Positions 42,448 through 51,519 of a stretch of DNA of 64,000 bases are shown piece after piece; position 1 is the first letter of the stretch; each line of letters starts with the position of its first letter. The notes beneath the pieces were generated by a model. It was not told the DNA's origin. It worked only from the letters and a program-made list of their open reading frames with translations, and made no database searches. This DNA is from Arcicella gelida (lineage in GTDB: Bacteria > Bacteroidota > Bacteroidia > Cytophagales > Spirosomataceae): positions 62,001-126,000 of the forward strand of contig NZ_JAYGIL010000016.1 in the NCBI RefSeq assembly GCF_034931025.1, written 5' to 3'. The translations under genes and the position numbers were made by a program.

Positions 42448-43776
42448 ATGCCTCAAAAAAACGCTAGAAATTATTGGTGGTTAAATGTTAATCCACGTAT
42501 TTGGTCGATAGACTCGTTCAAACTTGAACAAGTACAGGCATATACTTCCCACAATGAATTTGACCATAAACGTAGAATTTATAAGTATTTTGAAGCGGTA
42601 AAAAAAGGTGACTTGGTAATTGGTTATGAATCTACACCAGTAAAACAAGTAAAAGCTATTTTTGAAATTACAGAAGCACTTCATTTCGACCCTTATCTCG
42701 GCGAAATTATTTCCTTTAAAATGAAGGAGAAAGTTCCTGAACCCATTGATTGGGTTGAGCTAAAGTCAATTCAATTTTTTAAAGATTCAGAAGTATTAAA
42801 GAATAATCAAGGAAGTTTATTCAAAATTACGGAAGATGAATTTGAAGCGATTCAAGCCATGATTGATGCTCAGAAAGAAGCAATGATTAGTGAAGATGTA
42901 TTGATTCCTTATGAAAAAAAAGATGCTTTAGTCGATTTATTTATGGACGAAGAGCAGTTTGAGGAAATACTTGAAACACTGAAATACAAGAAAAATATCA
43001 TACTTCAAGGTCCTCCAGGCGTGGGTAAAACTTTTATTGCCAAGCGTTTGGCTTATACTTTGGTCGGAACGCAAGATGATTCTCGGATAAAAATGGTTCA
43101 GTTTCATCAATCATACTCTTATGAAGATTTTATTCAAGGTTTACGACCAGATGGTGATGGCGGTTTTAAACTAAAAAATGGTGTATTTTATGAGTTTTGT
43201 CGCCAAGCACAACGTAATGCTGGCATCGACCATTTCTTCATTATTGATGAAATAAACCGTGGAAATTTAAGTAAAATTTTTGGTGAATTATTACTCCTGA
43301 TTGAGTCTGACAAGCGTGGAAGAGTAAACGAAATGCCTTTAACTTATGGCGATAAAGATTCTGAGCCTTTTTATGTGCCTGAAAATTTGTACATCATTGG
43401 CACGATGAATACGGCTGATCGTTCTTTGGCAATGATTGATTATGCTTTACGCCGCCGTTTTGCTTTTATTACTCTAGAACCACTTTTCAACCAAAAGTTT
43501 ATCACGTATTTGGTTCAAAAAGGAGTGGAGATGGGCTTTGCAGAAAGACTCAGTAAAGCAATTACTCAGCTAAATCAAGTGATTTCGAATGATAAAAACC
43601 TGCAAAAAGGTTTTCAGATTGGACACAGTTATTTTTCAACTTTTGCTAACGAAGAAGATACTCGAAAATGGTATCGCCGAATTGTAAACCTAGAAATCGC
43701 TCCACTTTTAGAAGAATATTGGTTTGATAATGAGGAGAAAGTTAAAACTGAAGTGAAGAAATTACTGGATATTTAA
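42448..43776 (+). CDS. mcrB: EVE domain-McrB AAA+ GTPase fusion
   Basis: The motor subunit of a type IV (modification-dependent) restriction system, 442 residues. The N-terminal EVE domain (about 5-150: ARNYWWLNVNPRIWS, KKGDLVIGYESTP) is a modified-base reader. The AAA+ domain has Walker A GPPGVGKTFIAKRL, the McrB motif FHQSYSYEDFIQGLRPDGDG, Walker B FFIIDEINRGNLSKIFGELL and the sensor GTMNTADRSLAMIDYALRRR. In McrB proteins this motor uses GTP. The mcrC gene follows after 79 bases. ATG 42448 is chosen from the promoter position. Confidence 0.93.
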   Translation: MPQKNARNYWWLNVNPRIWSIDSFKLEQVQAYTSHNEFDHKRRIYKYFEAVKKGDLVIGYESTPVKQVKAIFEITEALHFDPYLGEIISFKMKEKVPEPIDWVELKSIQFFKDSEVLKNNQGSLFKITEDEFEAIQAMIDAQKEAMISEDVLIPYEKKDALVDLFMDEEQFEEILETLKYKKNIILQGPPGVGKTFIAKRLAYTLVGTQDDSRIKMVQFHQSYSYEDFIQGLRPDGDGGFKLKNGVFYEFCRQAQRNAGIDHFFIIDEINRGNLSKIFGELLLLIESDKRGRVNEMPLTYGDKDSEPFYVPENLYIIGTMNTADRSLAMIDYALRRRFAFITLEPLFNQKFITYLVQKGVEMGFAERLSKAITQLNQVISNDKNLQKGFQIGHSYFSTFANEEDTRKWYRRIVNLEIAPLLEEYWFDNEEKVKTEVKKLLDI

Positions 43777-43855
43777 CTTTAGGCTGTAAGTTGTAGGCTT
43801 TAGAAATTAAGAATAAAAAACACTCCTCACTCCACATTCAAAACTCCACACTCAA

Positions 43856-44911
43856 ATGATTCCTCTCGAAAACATATATTATTTACTCTGCTACGCTTGG
43901 AATCGGCTGGAGGAAAAAGAGTTGATAAATGTTTCTACGCTTGAAGTACCCGATTTGCCTAATTTATTAGCCAAAGTACTTTTAAAAGGAATGAAAGTGT
44001 TGATAAATCGTGGCTTGGAAAAACAGTATATTGCTGAACAAAACCACTATCAAGGCATTAAAGGAAGAGTAGATTTTAATTATTCATTTCGTAAAAACCT
44101 TTTTCAGCAAGGTTTGGCAATGTGCGAGTTTGATGAACTTTCAGTCAATATTTTACCTAATCAAATCTTAAAAACTTCGTTACAAAATGTTGTAAAACTG
44201 CCAACGCTTGATAGAAAACTAAAAAGAGATATTCAGTCGGTTTTGTATCAATTAATAGCTATTGATGTAATTGAAATTAGAAACGATACTTTTTCCAATA
44301 TTCAGATTCATCGGAATAATTTTTATTATCTTTTCCTATTGAATATTTGTGAATTATTGTACCAAAATCTATCCATTCATGAAAAAACGGGTGAAGTAAA
44401 ATTCAAAGATTTCCTGCGAGATGAACGTCAAATGGCTAGACTTTTTGAAGAATTTATCCGTAATTTTTATAAAATAGAAGTGCCAGAAGCAAAGGTTTTT
44501 CGAGAAGATTTACATTGGCAATTTACGGGAGAACAGATGCAGTTTTTACCCAAAATGCAAACAGATATTTCAATCAAATTGCCTTCAAATCGGAAGATTA
44601 TTATTGATGCAAAGTATTATGCTGAAACACTTCAGCATTTTTATGATTCCGAGAAAATACATTCTCGGAACTTATACCAAATGTTTGCGTACTTGAAAAA
44701 TCAACCTAATCAACAAGCGGAAGGAATTTTGTTGTACCCAACTGTCCAGAAAAGTTTGAGCCTCACTTATACTTATGAGGAACATCGAATCAGGGTAGAA
44801 ACATTGAATCTTAACCAGCCGTGGACGGAAATAAAAAGAGATTTACTGTTGATATTAGATAGAAAAAATGACGAGTTGGAAACTCGTTCTACAAAAATCA
44901 TTCAAAATTGA
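43856..44911 (+). CDS. mcrC: McrC nuclease subunit
   Basis: The cutting subunit of the McrBC system, 351 residues. The N-terminal half is the McrB-stimulating part (NIYYLLCYAWNRLEEKELIN, HYQGIKGRVDFNYSFRKNL). The C-terminal PD-(D/E)XK nuclease has MQTDISIKL followed by IIIDAKYYAET, with the D...DAK triad intact, so the enzyme should be active. It overlaps the end of the convergent DUF6702 gene by 14 bases. The gap to mcrB carries a short word shared with other spacers (GGCTGTAAG). Confidence 0.9.
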   Translation: MIPLENIYYLLCYAWNRLEEKELINVSTLEVPDLPNLLAKVLLKGMKVLINRGLEKQYIAEQNHYQGIKGRVDFNYSFRKNLFQQGLAMCEFDELSVNILPNQILKTSLQNVVKLPTLDRKLKRDIQSVLYQLIAIDVIEIRNDTFSNIQIHRNNFYYLFLLNICELLYQNLSIHEKTGEVKFKDFLRDERQMARLFEEFIRNFYKIEVPEAKVFREDLHWQFTGEQMQFLPKMQTDISIKLPSNRKIIIDAKYYAETLQHFYDSEKIHSRNLYQMFAYLKNQPNQQAEGILLYPTVQKSLSLTYTYEEHRIRVETLNLNQPWTEIKRDLLLILDRKNDELETRSTKIIQN

Positions 44912-45455
44912 TAGAGAAAATTTTTGTTTTTGCATTGAAAATAAAAGACGTCTTTTCTTCCTTTACAAAGACATTTACAATATTAGTTTGGTCTTCAAAC
45001 ATATCAATGAGTACATCATTTTTTAATTTTAATCCAGAAATAGCTTCATTTATGGGTAATTCTAAGTAAATCCAAGTGGCATCTCCTTCTTTTTCTTTTC
45101 CGATGTATTGAATTGCTTTGAGTTGATTCTTTGAATTAACCAACATAAAGTGTTTTTTCACGTACTGTTCTACCAAAGCATCGTTTTTATCGTTGTTTTC
45201 GATAACGATTTTCTTGTTCTGATTATCGTGCGAAAGCACTTTTTCCAAATCATCTGTAAATACTCTTAGACTCACTTCAAATCCTTTACTTTTAGCATTG
45301 TAACGCATTTCGGTAAGGCTAGTATGAAATGCGTGAAAAGCATTATTACTTAGCTTGAAACTACTTGAAAGAATGATAATTCCTAAAAGTAAAAACCTGC
45401 CAAGATTGCTCATCTTGACAGGTTTGAAAATGTTGTTATTTTTGATAGCCGTCAT
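44898..45455 (-). CDS. DUF6702 family protein
   Basis: A 185-residue exported protein: a hydrophobic signal segment (FLLLGIIILSSSFKLSN) and then the DUF6702 domain (AFHAFHTSLTEMRYNAKSKG, FEVSLRVFTDDLEKVLS, DATWIYLELPI). Function unknown. The ATG at 45455 follows the rseP stop codon directly (TAAATG), which suggests translational coupling. A second ATG at 45413 starts a more compact signal peptide but lies inside a terminator-like hairpin, so either start is possible. The tail overlaps mcrC by 14 bases in the opposite direction. Confidence 0.82.
   Translation of the reverse strand: MTAIKNNNIFKPVKMSNLGRFLLLGIIILSSSFKLSNNAFHAFHTSLTEMRYNAKSKGFEVSLRVFTDDLEKVLSHDNQNKKIVIENNDKNDALVEQYVKKHFMLVNSKNQLKAIQYIGKEKEGDATWIYLELPINEAISGLKLKNDVLIDMFEDQTNIVNVFVKEEKTSFIFNAKTKIFSINFE
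45393..45425 (-). terminator. Terminator-like hairpin at the 5' end of the DUF6702 gene
   Basis: On the minus strand AAACCTGTCAAGAT pairs with ATCTTGGCAGGTTT (one U-G pair, loop of five), followed by TT-AC-TTTT. It lies 30 bases after the rseP stop codon but inside the following reading frame and covers its second ATG. It may terminate or attenuate the rseP transcript. Confidence 0.6.
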
Positions 45456-46844
45456 TTATTTAAAAAATGCTTTGAATGCTCCATTTCCTAACACAAAAAC
45501 CATTAAGGCTAACAAGATTACAGTACCAACTTGTTGGGCTCTTTCTAATACTTTTTCCGATGGCGGGCGACCAGTGATGATTTCATACAATAAAAACAAA
45601 GCATGACCACCGTCAAGTGCAGGAATTGGCAATAAATTCATAAATGCTAAAGCCATTGAAAGTAAACCTGTTAATGACCAGAAATTTAACCAGTCCCAGT
45701 GGGCACCGTACATTGCTGCAATTTCAAAAGGTCCACTCAAAGCTTTATCAGCACGAACATCACCTGCAAAAATCTTTTTGAAACCTTTAACATTCTTTAC
45801 TACAACATCAAAAGCATCAGTTGCACCCATTACAAAGGCTTGACCAATGGTATAATCTTCATGCGAGAGTTTGATTAAACGTTCTGTCATAAAACCTAGC
45901 GTGCCTATTGGGCTGACAGTCATGTTAATGGTATCTATTTTTCCTTGTCTTTCAATACCAAAAGCAACATTTTTGCCAGCATATTTTGTTAAACTATCTT
46001 TCAATAATTGATAATAAACAACTGGCTGTCCATTCATAGTCACTATTTTATCACCCGATTTTAAACCTGCTTTAAAGGCAGGTAAGTCTTCTGGCTCAGA
46101 TTTTCCAAAAAGTTTACTTAGCAAAGAAGGCTTTTTAGGTTCTGTTACTTGGGCGATTTTAAATGGAAATAATGGTTGAATAAATTGATCTTTTTCATCC
46201 GATAATTTATTCAAGAAGTCAGAAGGAATAACTACTTCAATAGTTTTTCCAGCACGTTCTACAGTATAAGAAACATTGTCGTCGAGAATTGCACCGCCGA
46301 TTTCGCCATATTCTTTGAAGTCTTTACCGTTTACTTTCAATACTTTATCGCCAGTTCTGAAGCCAACTTCTTGAGCCAACCTTCCTGCATAAATACCGTT
46401 TTTATTTAATTCGTCTTTAGCGATATAATTATTTCCAGTTTTATAATTGATACCGAAGTAAATAGCAATTCCTAAAATTACGTTGACAATAATTCCACCG
46501 AGCATTACGATTAAACGTTGCCAAGCTGGTTTCCCTCGGAATTCCCAAGGTTCAGGAACAGCAGATAATTTAGAGGCATCTTGAGTTTCATCAATCATCC
46601 CTGCTATCGAAACATAGCCACCTAACGGAAACCAACCTAAACCATATTCTGTATCACCGATTTTCTTTTTGAATAAAGCAAAGTTTAAAACAGTAGGTAC
46701 TGGAAACAAAAAGTCGAAGAAAAGATAGAATTTATCAACACGCATTTTAAACCATTTTGCGGTAATATAATGCCCAAATTCATGTAAACTTACTAAAATT
46801 GACAGTCCTAAAATTAACTGTCCTGCCATAACTAAACCGTCCAT
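45456..46844 (-). CDS. rseP: RIP metalloprotease RseP, site-2 protease
   Basis: An inner-membrane zinc protease of 462 residues that cuts anti-sigma factors and other membrane proteins within the bilayer. The metal site is LVSLHEFGHYITAKWF with H21, E22 and H25, and the third ligand is in the C-terminal LLPIPALDGGHALF. Between them lie two PDZ-type regions (about 130-215 and 235-300: AGLKSGDKIVTMNGQPVVYY). Four hydrophobic segments are seen. It follows dxr on the same strand, a common pairing in bacteria. Confidence 0.96.
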   Translation of the reverse strand: MDGLVMAGQLILGLSILVSLHEFGHYITAKWFKMRVDKFYLFFDFLFPVPTVLNFALFKKKIGDTEYGLGWFPLGGYVSIAGMIDETQDASKLSAVPEPWEFRGKPAWQRLIVMLGGIIVNVILGIAIYFGINYKTGNNYIAKDELNKNGIYAGRLAQEVGFRTGDKVLKVNGKDFKEYGEIGGAILDDNVSYTVERAGKTIEVVIPSDFLNKLSDEKDQFIQPLFPFKIAQVTEPKKPSLLSKLFGKSEPEDLPAFKAGLKSGDKIVTMNGQPVVYYQLLKDSLTKYAGKNVAFGIERQGKIDTINMTVSPIGTLGFMTERLIKLSHEDYTIGQAFVMGATDAFDVVVKNVKGFKKIFAGDVRADKALSGPFEIAAMYGAHWDWLNFWSLTGLLSMALAFMNLLPIPALDGGHALFLLYEIITGRPPSEKVLERAQQVGTVILLALMVFVLGNGAFKAFFK

Positions 46845-46920
46845 TTGTTAAGTGTTATCTCGTAAAATTAAAGCTTTACGATTTGTGTTCTAAGATTTTT
46901 TTACTGATTAAATATTAATA

Positions 46921-48072
46921 TTAAACTAGCGTTTGGGCTAGTCTTCTTGTTGCTTGGTCTGTCTGAATATAATCATCAATACTTGGCTTTTGAATAAAAT
47001 CAACTTTACTCATACAATTTTCGATGAGGTCAGACATCTCTAGAAAACCAATTTTATCTTGTAAAAAGGCTTCAACGGCAATTTCATTCGCTGCATTCAT
47101 GATACAAGGAAGATTTCCACCTTTGTCCATTGCTTCGAAAGCTAATTGCAAGTTACGAAATGTTTTCGTATCAGGTTGTTCAAATGTGAGAGAAGGATAT
47201 TTTGTGAAGTCGAAACGTGGAAAATCTGATTTTATTCTGTTCGGAAAACCTAAAGCAAATTGAATAGGCAATTTCATATCAGGTAAGCCCATTTGTGCTT
47301 TCATAGAACCATCTTCAAACTGAACCAAAGAATGAATGATTGATTGCGGATGAACGATTACTTCAATTTGTGAAGCTTTCAGACCAAATAACCATTTTGC
47401 TTCAATTACTTCCAAGCCTTTGTTCATCAAACTGGCAGAATCAATCGTGATTTTTGCACCCATTACCCAATTTGGGTGTTTCAAGGCTTGTGCTTTGGTT
47501 ACTTTTTCCAAATCTTCACGTTTTTTCCCTCTGAAAGGACCGCCTGATGCAGTTAAAATTATTTTTTCGATTGGATTATGAAATTCGCCAACCAAGCATT
47601 GAAAAATAGCAGAATGTTCAGAGTCAACAGGGTAAATGTTTACTCCTTTCTCAGCTGCCAATTTTGTGATTAATTCTCCAGCAACAACTAAAGTTTCTTT
47701 ATTGGCAAGTGCAATATGTTTGCCTGCTTCAATGGCTTTGATAGTAGGCAATAAACCTGCGTAACCAACCATCGAAGTAAGAACTATGTCAATAGAATCC
47801 ATTTGTACCACAGATTCTAAGGCTTTTGCACCAGCGTAAACCTTGATTCCTGCCGAATCTAATGCTGAATGTACTTTATCGTATAAATCGTCATTACCAA
47901 TTACCACACAGTTGGGCTTGAACGCTAAACTTTGTTCAATTAATAAATCTGCGTTGTTTTGGGCTGTTAATACTTCTACTTCGAAGATGTCTTCGTTGGC
48001 TTTTATTACTTCTAAGGCTTGTGTTCCGATTGAACCAGTTGAGCCTAAAATGGCAATTTTCCTTTTTTGCAT
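46921..48072 (-). CDS. dxr: 1-deoxy-D-xylulose 5-phosphate reductoisomerase
   Basis: The second step of the MEP isoprenoid pathway, making methylerythritol 4-phosphate with NADPH; 383 residues. The nucleotide-binding start is KIAILGSTGSIGTQALEVIK. The catalytic parts include ALANKETLVVAGE, YPVDSEHSAIFQCLVG (metal-binding Asp and Glu), TASGGPFRG and HPNWVMGAKITIDSASLMNKG in two adjacent stretches. Next to rseP and near a polyprenyl synthase, it fits a locus for isoprenoid and envelope functions. Confidence 0.98.
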   Translation of the reverse strand: MQKRKIAILGSTGSIGTQALEVIKANEDIFEVEVLTAQNNADLLIEQSLAFKPNCVVIGNDDLYDKVHSALDSAGIKVYAGAKALESVVQMDSIDIVLTSMVGYAGLLPTIKAIEAGKHIALANKETLVVAGELITKLAAEKGVNIYPVDSEHSAIFQCLVGEFHNPIEKIILTASGGPFRGKKREDLEKVTKAQALKHPNWVMGAKITIDSASLMNKGLEVIEAKWLFGLKASQIEVIVHPQSIIHSLVQFEDGSMKAQMGLPDMKLPIQFALGFPNRIKSDFPRFDFTKYPSLTFEQPDTKTFRNLQLAFEAMDKGGNLPCIMNAANEIAVEAFLQDKIGFLEMSDLIENCMSKVDFIQKPSIDDYIQTDQATRRLAQTLV

Positions 48073-48250
48073 AAATGATATTAGCCTCGAGCAATTAGCT
48101 GTAAGCTATGAGTCTTATTATCAGACGATTCTTAAATTAGATTATTGATAAAGTCTAATTTTATTTCCCAATACTTACTCTTAAAATTATCAGTAAGAAA
48201 TTTTAGATGGGATTAATTGTCTTTTATTTGATTGGATTAATGATATAAAA

Positions 48251-48871
48251 TTAAAGAGCCCAACCCAGAATTTGGCTAATAAAGTGCGAAAATAACGAAG
48301 GTTTTAAGAGTAATGTAAAAGCAATACCAAAAGCAGCTCCATAAAGGTGAGCAGCATGCCCAATATTATCTAAATTTCGTTTCGACATATAATAAGAGTA
48401 CGCCGAATACAAAATGGCATAAATAAAACCTGGAATACCAATAGCAAAGTATATATAGATTTTAGAAAGAGGGTCGAATAGAATAGCCGAGAACACTACT
48501 GCTGAAACGCCACCTGATGCACCTAAGGCATTATAATAAGAATTGTTTTTATTATCCATAAACCCTGGAATACCTCCAGCAATTATTCCACCCAAGTATA
48601 AAACAGCATAAAAAATAATACCTGTACTTTCGCCAAAAACCTGAGTGAAATAAAATTCTAATACGTCTCCAAAGAAATATAAACTTAACATATTAAAGAG
48701 TAAATGTCCGTAATCTGCATGAATAAAACCAGCAGTTAAAAAACGAAAATACTCTTTGTAGCGATAAACGGAATAGGGATTCATAATCCATTTATTCATA
48801 ATATTTGGATTGTTCCAAGCATAAAAGCTTAGAGCCACAGTAAGGACAATTAAGATTAGTGTTAATGACAT
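48251..48871 (-). CDS. Rhomboid-family intramembrane serine protease
   Basis: A 206-residue protein with about six transmembrane helices. The catalytic dyad is intact: S119 in ALGASGGVSAV and H175 in GHAAHLYGAAFG. HADYGHLLFNM supplies the conserved His/Asn of the second helix that form the oxyanion hole. Substrates are unknown. It is a single gene between the polyprenyl synthase and dxr. Confidence 0.94.
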   Translation of the reverse strand: MSLTLILIVLTVALSFYAWNNPNIMNKWIMNPYSVYRYKEYFRFLTAGFIHADYGHLLFNMLSLYFFGDVLEFYFTQVFGESTGIIFYAVLYLGGIIAGGIPGFMDNKNNSYYNALGASGGVSAVVFSAILFDPLSKIYIYFAIGIPGFIYAILYSAYSYYMSKRNLDNIGHAAHLYGAAFGIAFTLLLKPSLFSHFISQILGWAL

Positions 48872-48931
48872 ATTATTTTTTTAGAATATCTGTGGAAAAG
48901 AATTTGAAAGAAATGACAAATCCTCAATTTT

Positions 48932-48968
48932 ATAAAACAAAAGCAGTCGAAACAATTGGTTCGACTGC
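48932..48968 (-). terminator. Terminator of the polyprenyl synthase gene
   Basis: GCAGTCGAA and TTCGACTGC pair around an eight-base loop; on the minus strand TTTTGTTTTA follows. It begins 26 bases after the stop codon. Confidence 0.8.
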
Positions 48969-48993
48969 CAGTATCTTTCATTACAAATTTACG

Positions 48994-49965
48994 TTAAACC
49001 TCTCTATCAATCAAAGTTTCAGCAAATGTTCGTAGCATAAGCTTTCTATCTTCATCAACTTTTAGTGAATCTAATGCTTCAAAAGCTTTATCGAAGTAAG
49101 TATTAATTTTTATTGTCGCTACCTGACGAATACCCAAAGAATCATAAATAGCTGTTACGGCTTTTACTTTTTCGGTAGCGTCAAACTCTTTCAAAGAAAG
49201 CCATTTATCTAAAGCTACTTTGGTTTCGCCATCGGCTTTTTCCAAAGCTTCTATCAACATAAAAGTTTTTTTATTCGAAATAATATCGCCACCTACTTGT
49301 TTCCCAAATTTCTCAGGATCTCCGTAAACATCTAATAAATCATCTTTTAATTGAAAGCCCAAACCAATATTTAAGCCAATATTATAAAGTAAATCACAAG
49401 ACTTTTCGCTTGCTCCACCAATAATTCCGCCTAATTCTAAGGCATAGCCCAAGAGTACAGAGGTTTTTAATTTAATCATTTCTAGATATTCTTCTTCGCT
49501 AACGTTTTCACGATTTTCGAAATTCATATCCAATTGTTGTCCTTCGCAAACTTCTGCGGCAGTACGATTAAATCTTTTTAAAGCTTTTTTAAATTTAGCA
49601 TCTTCTACAAACATCAATAATTCGTAAGCTTGTACAAGCATTACATCGCCCGAAAGAATGGCAGTATTATCATTCCATTTGGCATGAACTGTCGGTTTGC
49701 CACGACGCAATGGTGCTTTGTCCATGATGTCATCGTGCATTAAAGTAAAATTATGGAAAACTTCTACCGCTGTAGCTGGTTTAATTGCTTTTTGCCAATC
49801 GTCTGTAAATAAGGCTGTTGCCATTAAAGTCATTAATGGTCTCATCCTTTTACCACCCAAAGACATTAAATAGCGGATGGGTTCATATAATTCTTCGGGA
49901 TGTTCACCGTAAGTTTGCTGGGAAAATTCTTCGTTGAGAGCTTGTACGAATTGTGTAAGTTTCAT
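48994..49965 (-). CDS. Polyprenyl diphosphate synthase, trans-type
   Basis: A 323-residue trans-isoprenyl diphosphate synthase joining IPP units to an allylic diphosphate. Both aspartate-rich motifs are present: first HDDIMD with D78, D79 and D82 followed by LRRGKPTVH, and second QLKDDLLDVYGD. The N-terminal GGKRMRPLM binds IPP. The chain length cannot be read reliably; geranylgeranyl, farnesyl or longer quinone-chain precursors are all possible. Confidence 0.93.
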   Translation of the reverse strand: MKLTQFVQALNEEFSQQTYGEHPEELYEPIRYLMSLGGKRMRPLMTLMATALFTDDWQKAIKPATAVEVFHNFTLMHDDIMDKAPLRRGKPTVHAKWNDNTAILSGDVMLVQAYELLMFVEDAKFKKALKRFNRTAAEVCEGQQLDMNFENRENVSEEEYLEMIKLKTSVLLGYALELGGIIGGASEKSCDLLYNIGLNIGLGFQLKDDLLDVYGDPEKFGKQVGGDIISNKKTFMLIEALEKADGETKVALDKWLSLKEFDATEKVKAVTAIYDSLGIRQVATIKINTYFDKAFEALDSLKVDEDRKLMLRTFAETLIDREV

Positions 49966-50079
49966 TTAATAATTGATAGTTTCTCTTTGAGAGTAACGCA
50001 CTCCATGTTAGAAATGTTATGAATTGTCAAAAATAGAAAGAAGAATTTAAAGTCTCACTCGTTTCAGATTTATTTTGGC

Positions 50080-50087
50080 TAACTTTG
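50080..50087 (+). promoter_or_regulatory. -7 element of the exonuclease gene
   Basis: TAACTTTG, an exact TAnnTTTG match, 39 bases upstream of ATG 50126. It supports that ATG over the in-frame TTG at 50075. Confidence 0.55.
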
Positions 50088-50125
50088 CAAAACCTCTAAA
50101 CGAGGTCTATATTAGTCTATATTAT

Positions 50126-50941
50126 ATGCTCAACCATCAGCTCAAACTCCGTAAACCACTTGCCGTTTTTGATTTAGAAACGACAGGTGTAAATGTTGTC
50201 AAAGATCGCATTGTCGAAATCAGTATTGCCAAAGCTAATATTGACGGCACTGTGACAGTAAAAACCCGTCGTGTAAATCCCGAAATGCCGATTCCACTCG
50301 AATCGTCACTTGTGCATGGAATTTATGATGAAGATGTTGCCAATGAACCCACTTTCAGACAAATAGCTAAGTCGATGGCTCAGTTTTTAGAAGGTTGCGA
50401 CTTGGCAGGTTTTAATTCTAATCGTTTTGATGTTCCTATTTTAGTTGAGGAGTTTTTAAGAAACGAAGTAGATTTTGATATTAAGAATCGTCGATTAATT
50501 GATGCACAACGTATTTTCCATTTGATGGAACCTCGTACTTTGTCGGCGGCCTATAAGTTTTATTGCAAGAAAGAATTAATTGATGCCCATTCGGCAGAAG
50601 CAGATACGATTGCTACTTTAGAAGTACTGAACGAACAAGTGAAGTATTATGAAGGCGTGAAAATTAAAGACAGCAATGGCGTAGAATTTGAGCCTGTAAA
50701 AAATGATATGGATGCTTTGCATGAAATCACAGCGTCTAAATTGGTTGACTTTGCTCAAAGAATGGCATTTAATAAAGAAGGAATCGAAGTAATCAATTTT
50801 GGTAAGCATGCAGGCAAGCCAGTTGTTCAAGTATTAAAAGAAGAACCTTCTTATTATGATTGGATGATGAAGGGCGATTTCCCGATGGATACCAAAAGAA
50901 AACTCACAGAAATAAAGCTTAGGGCTTTCAATAACAAGTAA
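50126..50941 (+). CDS. DnaQ-family 3'-5' exonuclease
   Basis: A 271-residue DEDD exonuclease related to the epsilon subunit of DNA polymerase III. The exonuclease motifs are LAVFDLETTGVNVVKDRIVE (Asp and Glu of ExoI), AGFNSNRFDVPILVEEF (ExoII) and DAHSAEADTIATLEVL (ExoIII, His and Asp). A C-terminal extension (about 185-270: VINFGKHAGKPVVQVLKEEP, YYDWMMKGDF) is typical of this Bacteroidota group and is probably a small accessory domain. It may act in repair rather than as the replicative proofreader. Confidence 0.92.
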   Translation: MLNHQLKLRKPLAVFDLETTGVNVVKDRIVEISIAKANIDGTVTVKTRRVNPEMPIPLESSLVHGIYDEDVANEPTFRQIAKSMAQFLEGCDLAGFNSNRFDVPILVEEFLRNEVDFDIKNRRLIDAQRIFHLMEPRTLSAAYKFYCKKELIDAHSAEADTIATLEVLNEQVKYYEGVKIKDSNGVEFEPVKNDMDALHEITASKLVDFAQRMAFNKEGIEVINFGKHAGKPVVQVLKEEPSYYDWMMKGDFPMDTKRKLTEIKLRAFNNK

Positions 50942-50946
50942 ATTAG

Positions 50947-50999
50947 CATAAGACAAAGGTCAGGTCAGAATAAACCTACACTTTTGTCTTATGTTTTTA
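50947..50999 (+). terminator. Terminator of the exonuclease gene
   Basis: CATAAGACAAA pairs with TTTGTCTTATG around a 25-base loop that contains a further AGGT/ACCT pairing. TTTTT follows. It separates this gene from nuoK. Confidence 0.75.
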
Positions 51000-51134
51000 T
51001 GCTTTTATCAGTTTTTCCTTAATTTTGCTGATAAGTTTTCATTATTACTTTGTCTGTAAATAAACAAATAGGTCTTTTTGATTTAGCAAAACAAGTTTCG
51101 TTTTAATAAGTTCTCAAGCAGAAACGCAATACTC

Positions 51135-51464
51135 ATGCAACAAATACCTGATGTCATCCGAGAAATACCCTTGAACTATTATGTTTGGTTCAGTGCAGCA
51201 TTATTTTGTATCGGAATTATTGGCGTATTAACACGCCGCAATGCAATCATCATCTTCATGTCAGTTGAACTAATGCTCAATTCAGTAAATTTATTACTGG
51301 TTGCATTTTCTTCTTACAAAGCTGACCCCGCTGGGCAAATCTTTGTGTTTTTTATCATGGCAGTAGCAGCAGCAGAAGTAGCAGTAGGGCTAGCCATTAT
51401 TGTGATGATTTACAGAAATATCCAGACAATTGATGTTGGTTTGTTGAATAAATTGAAATGGTAA
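51135..51464 (+). CDS. nuoK: NADH-quinone oxidoreductase subunit K
   Basis: A small inner-membrane subunit of complex I, 109 residues with three transmembrane helices. SVELMLNSVNLLLVAFSSYK contains the glutamate needed for proton transfer, and AVAAAEVAVGLAIIVMIYRN carries the second one. It is the first gene of a nuoK-L-M-N run; the preceding gene is an exonuclease closed by a terminator, so nuoA-J must lie elsewhere. Confidence 0.97.
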   Translation: MQQIPDVIREIPLNYYVWFSAALFCIGIIGVLTRRNAIIIFMSVELMLNSVNLLLVAFSSYKADPAGQIFVFFIMAVAAAEVAVGLAIIVMIYRNIQTIDVGLLNKLKW

Positions 51465-51519
51465 TCTTCCAATTTAAAACATTATCATCTTCAACTTAGA
51501 AAACTTTCAAATTAGAATT

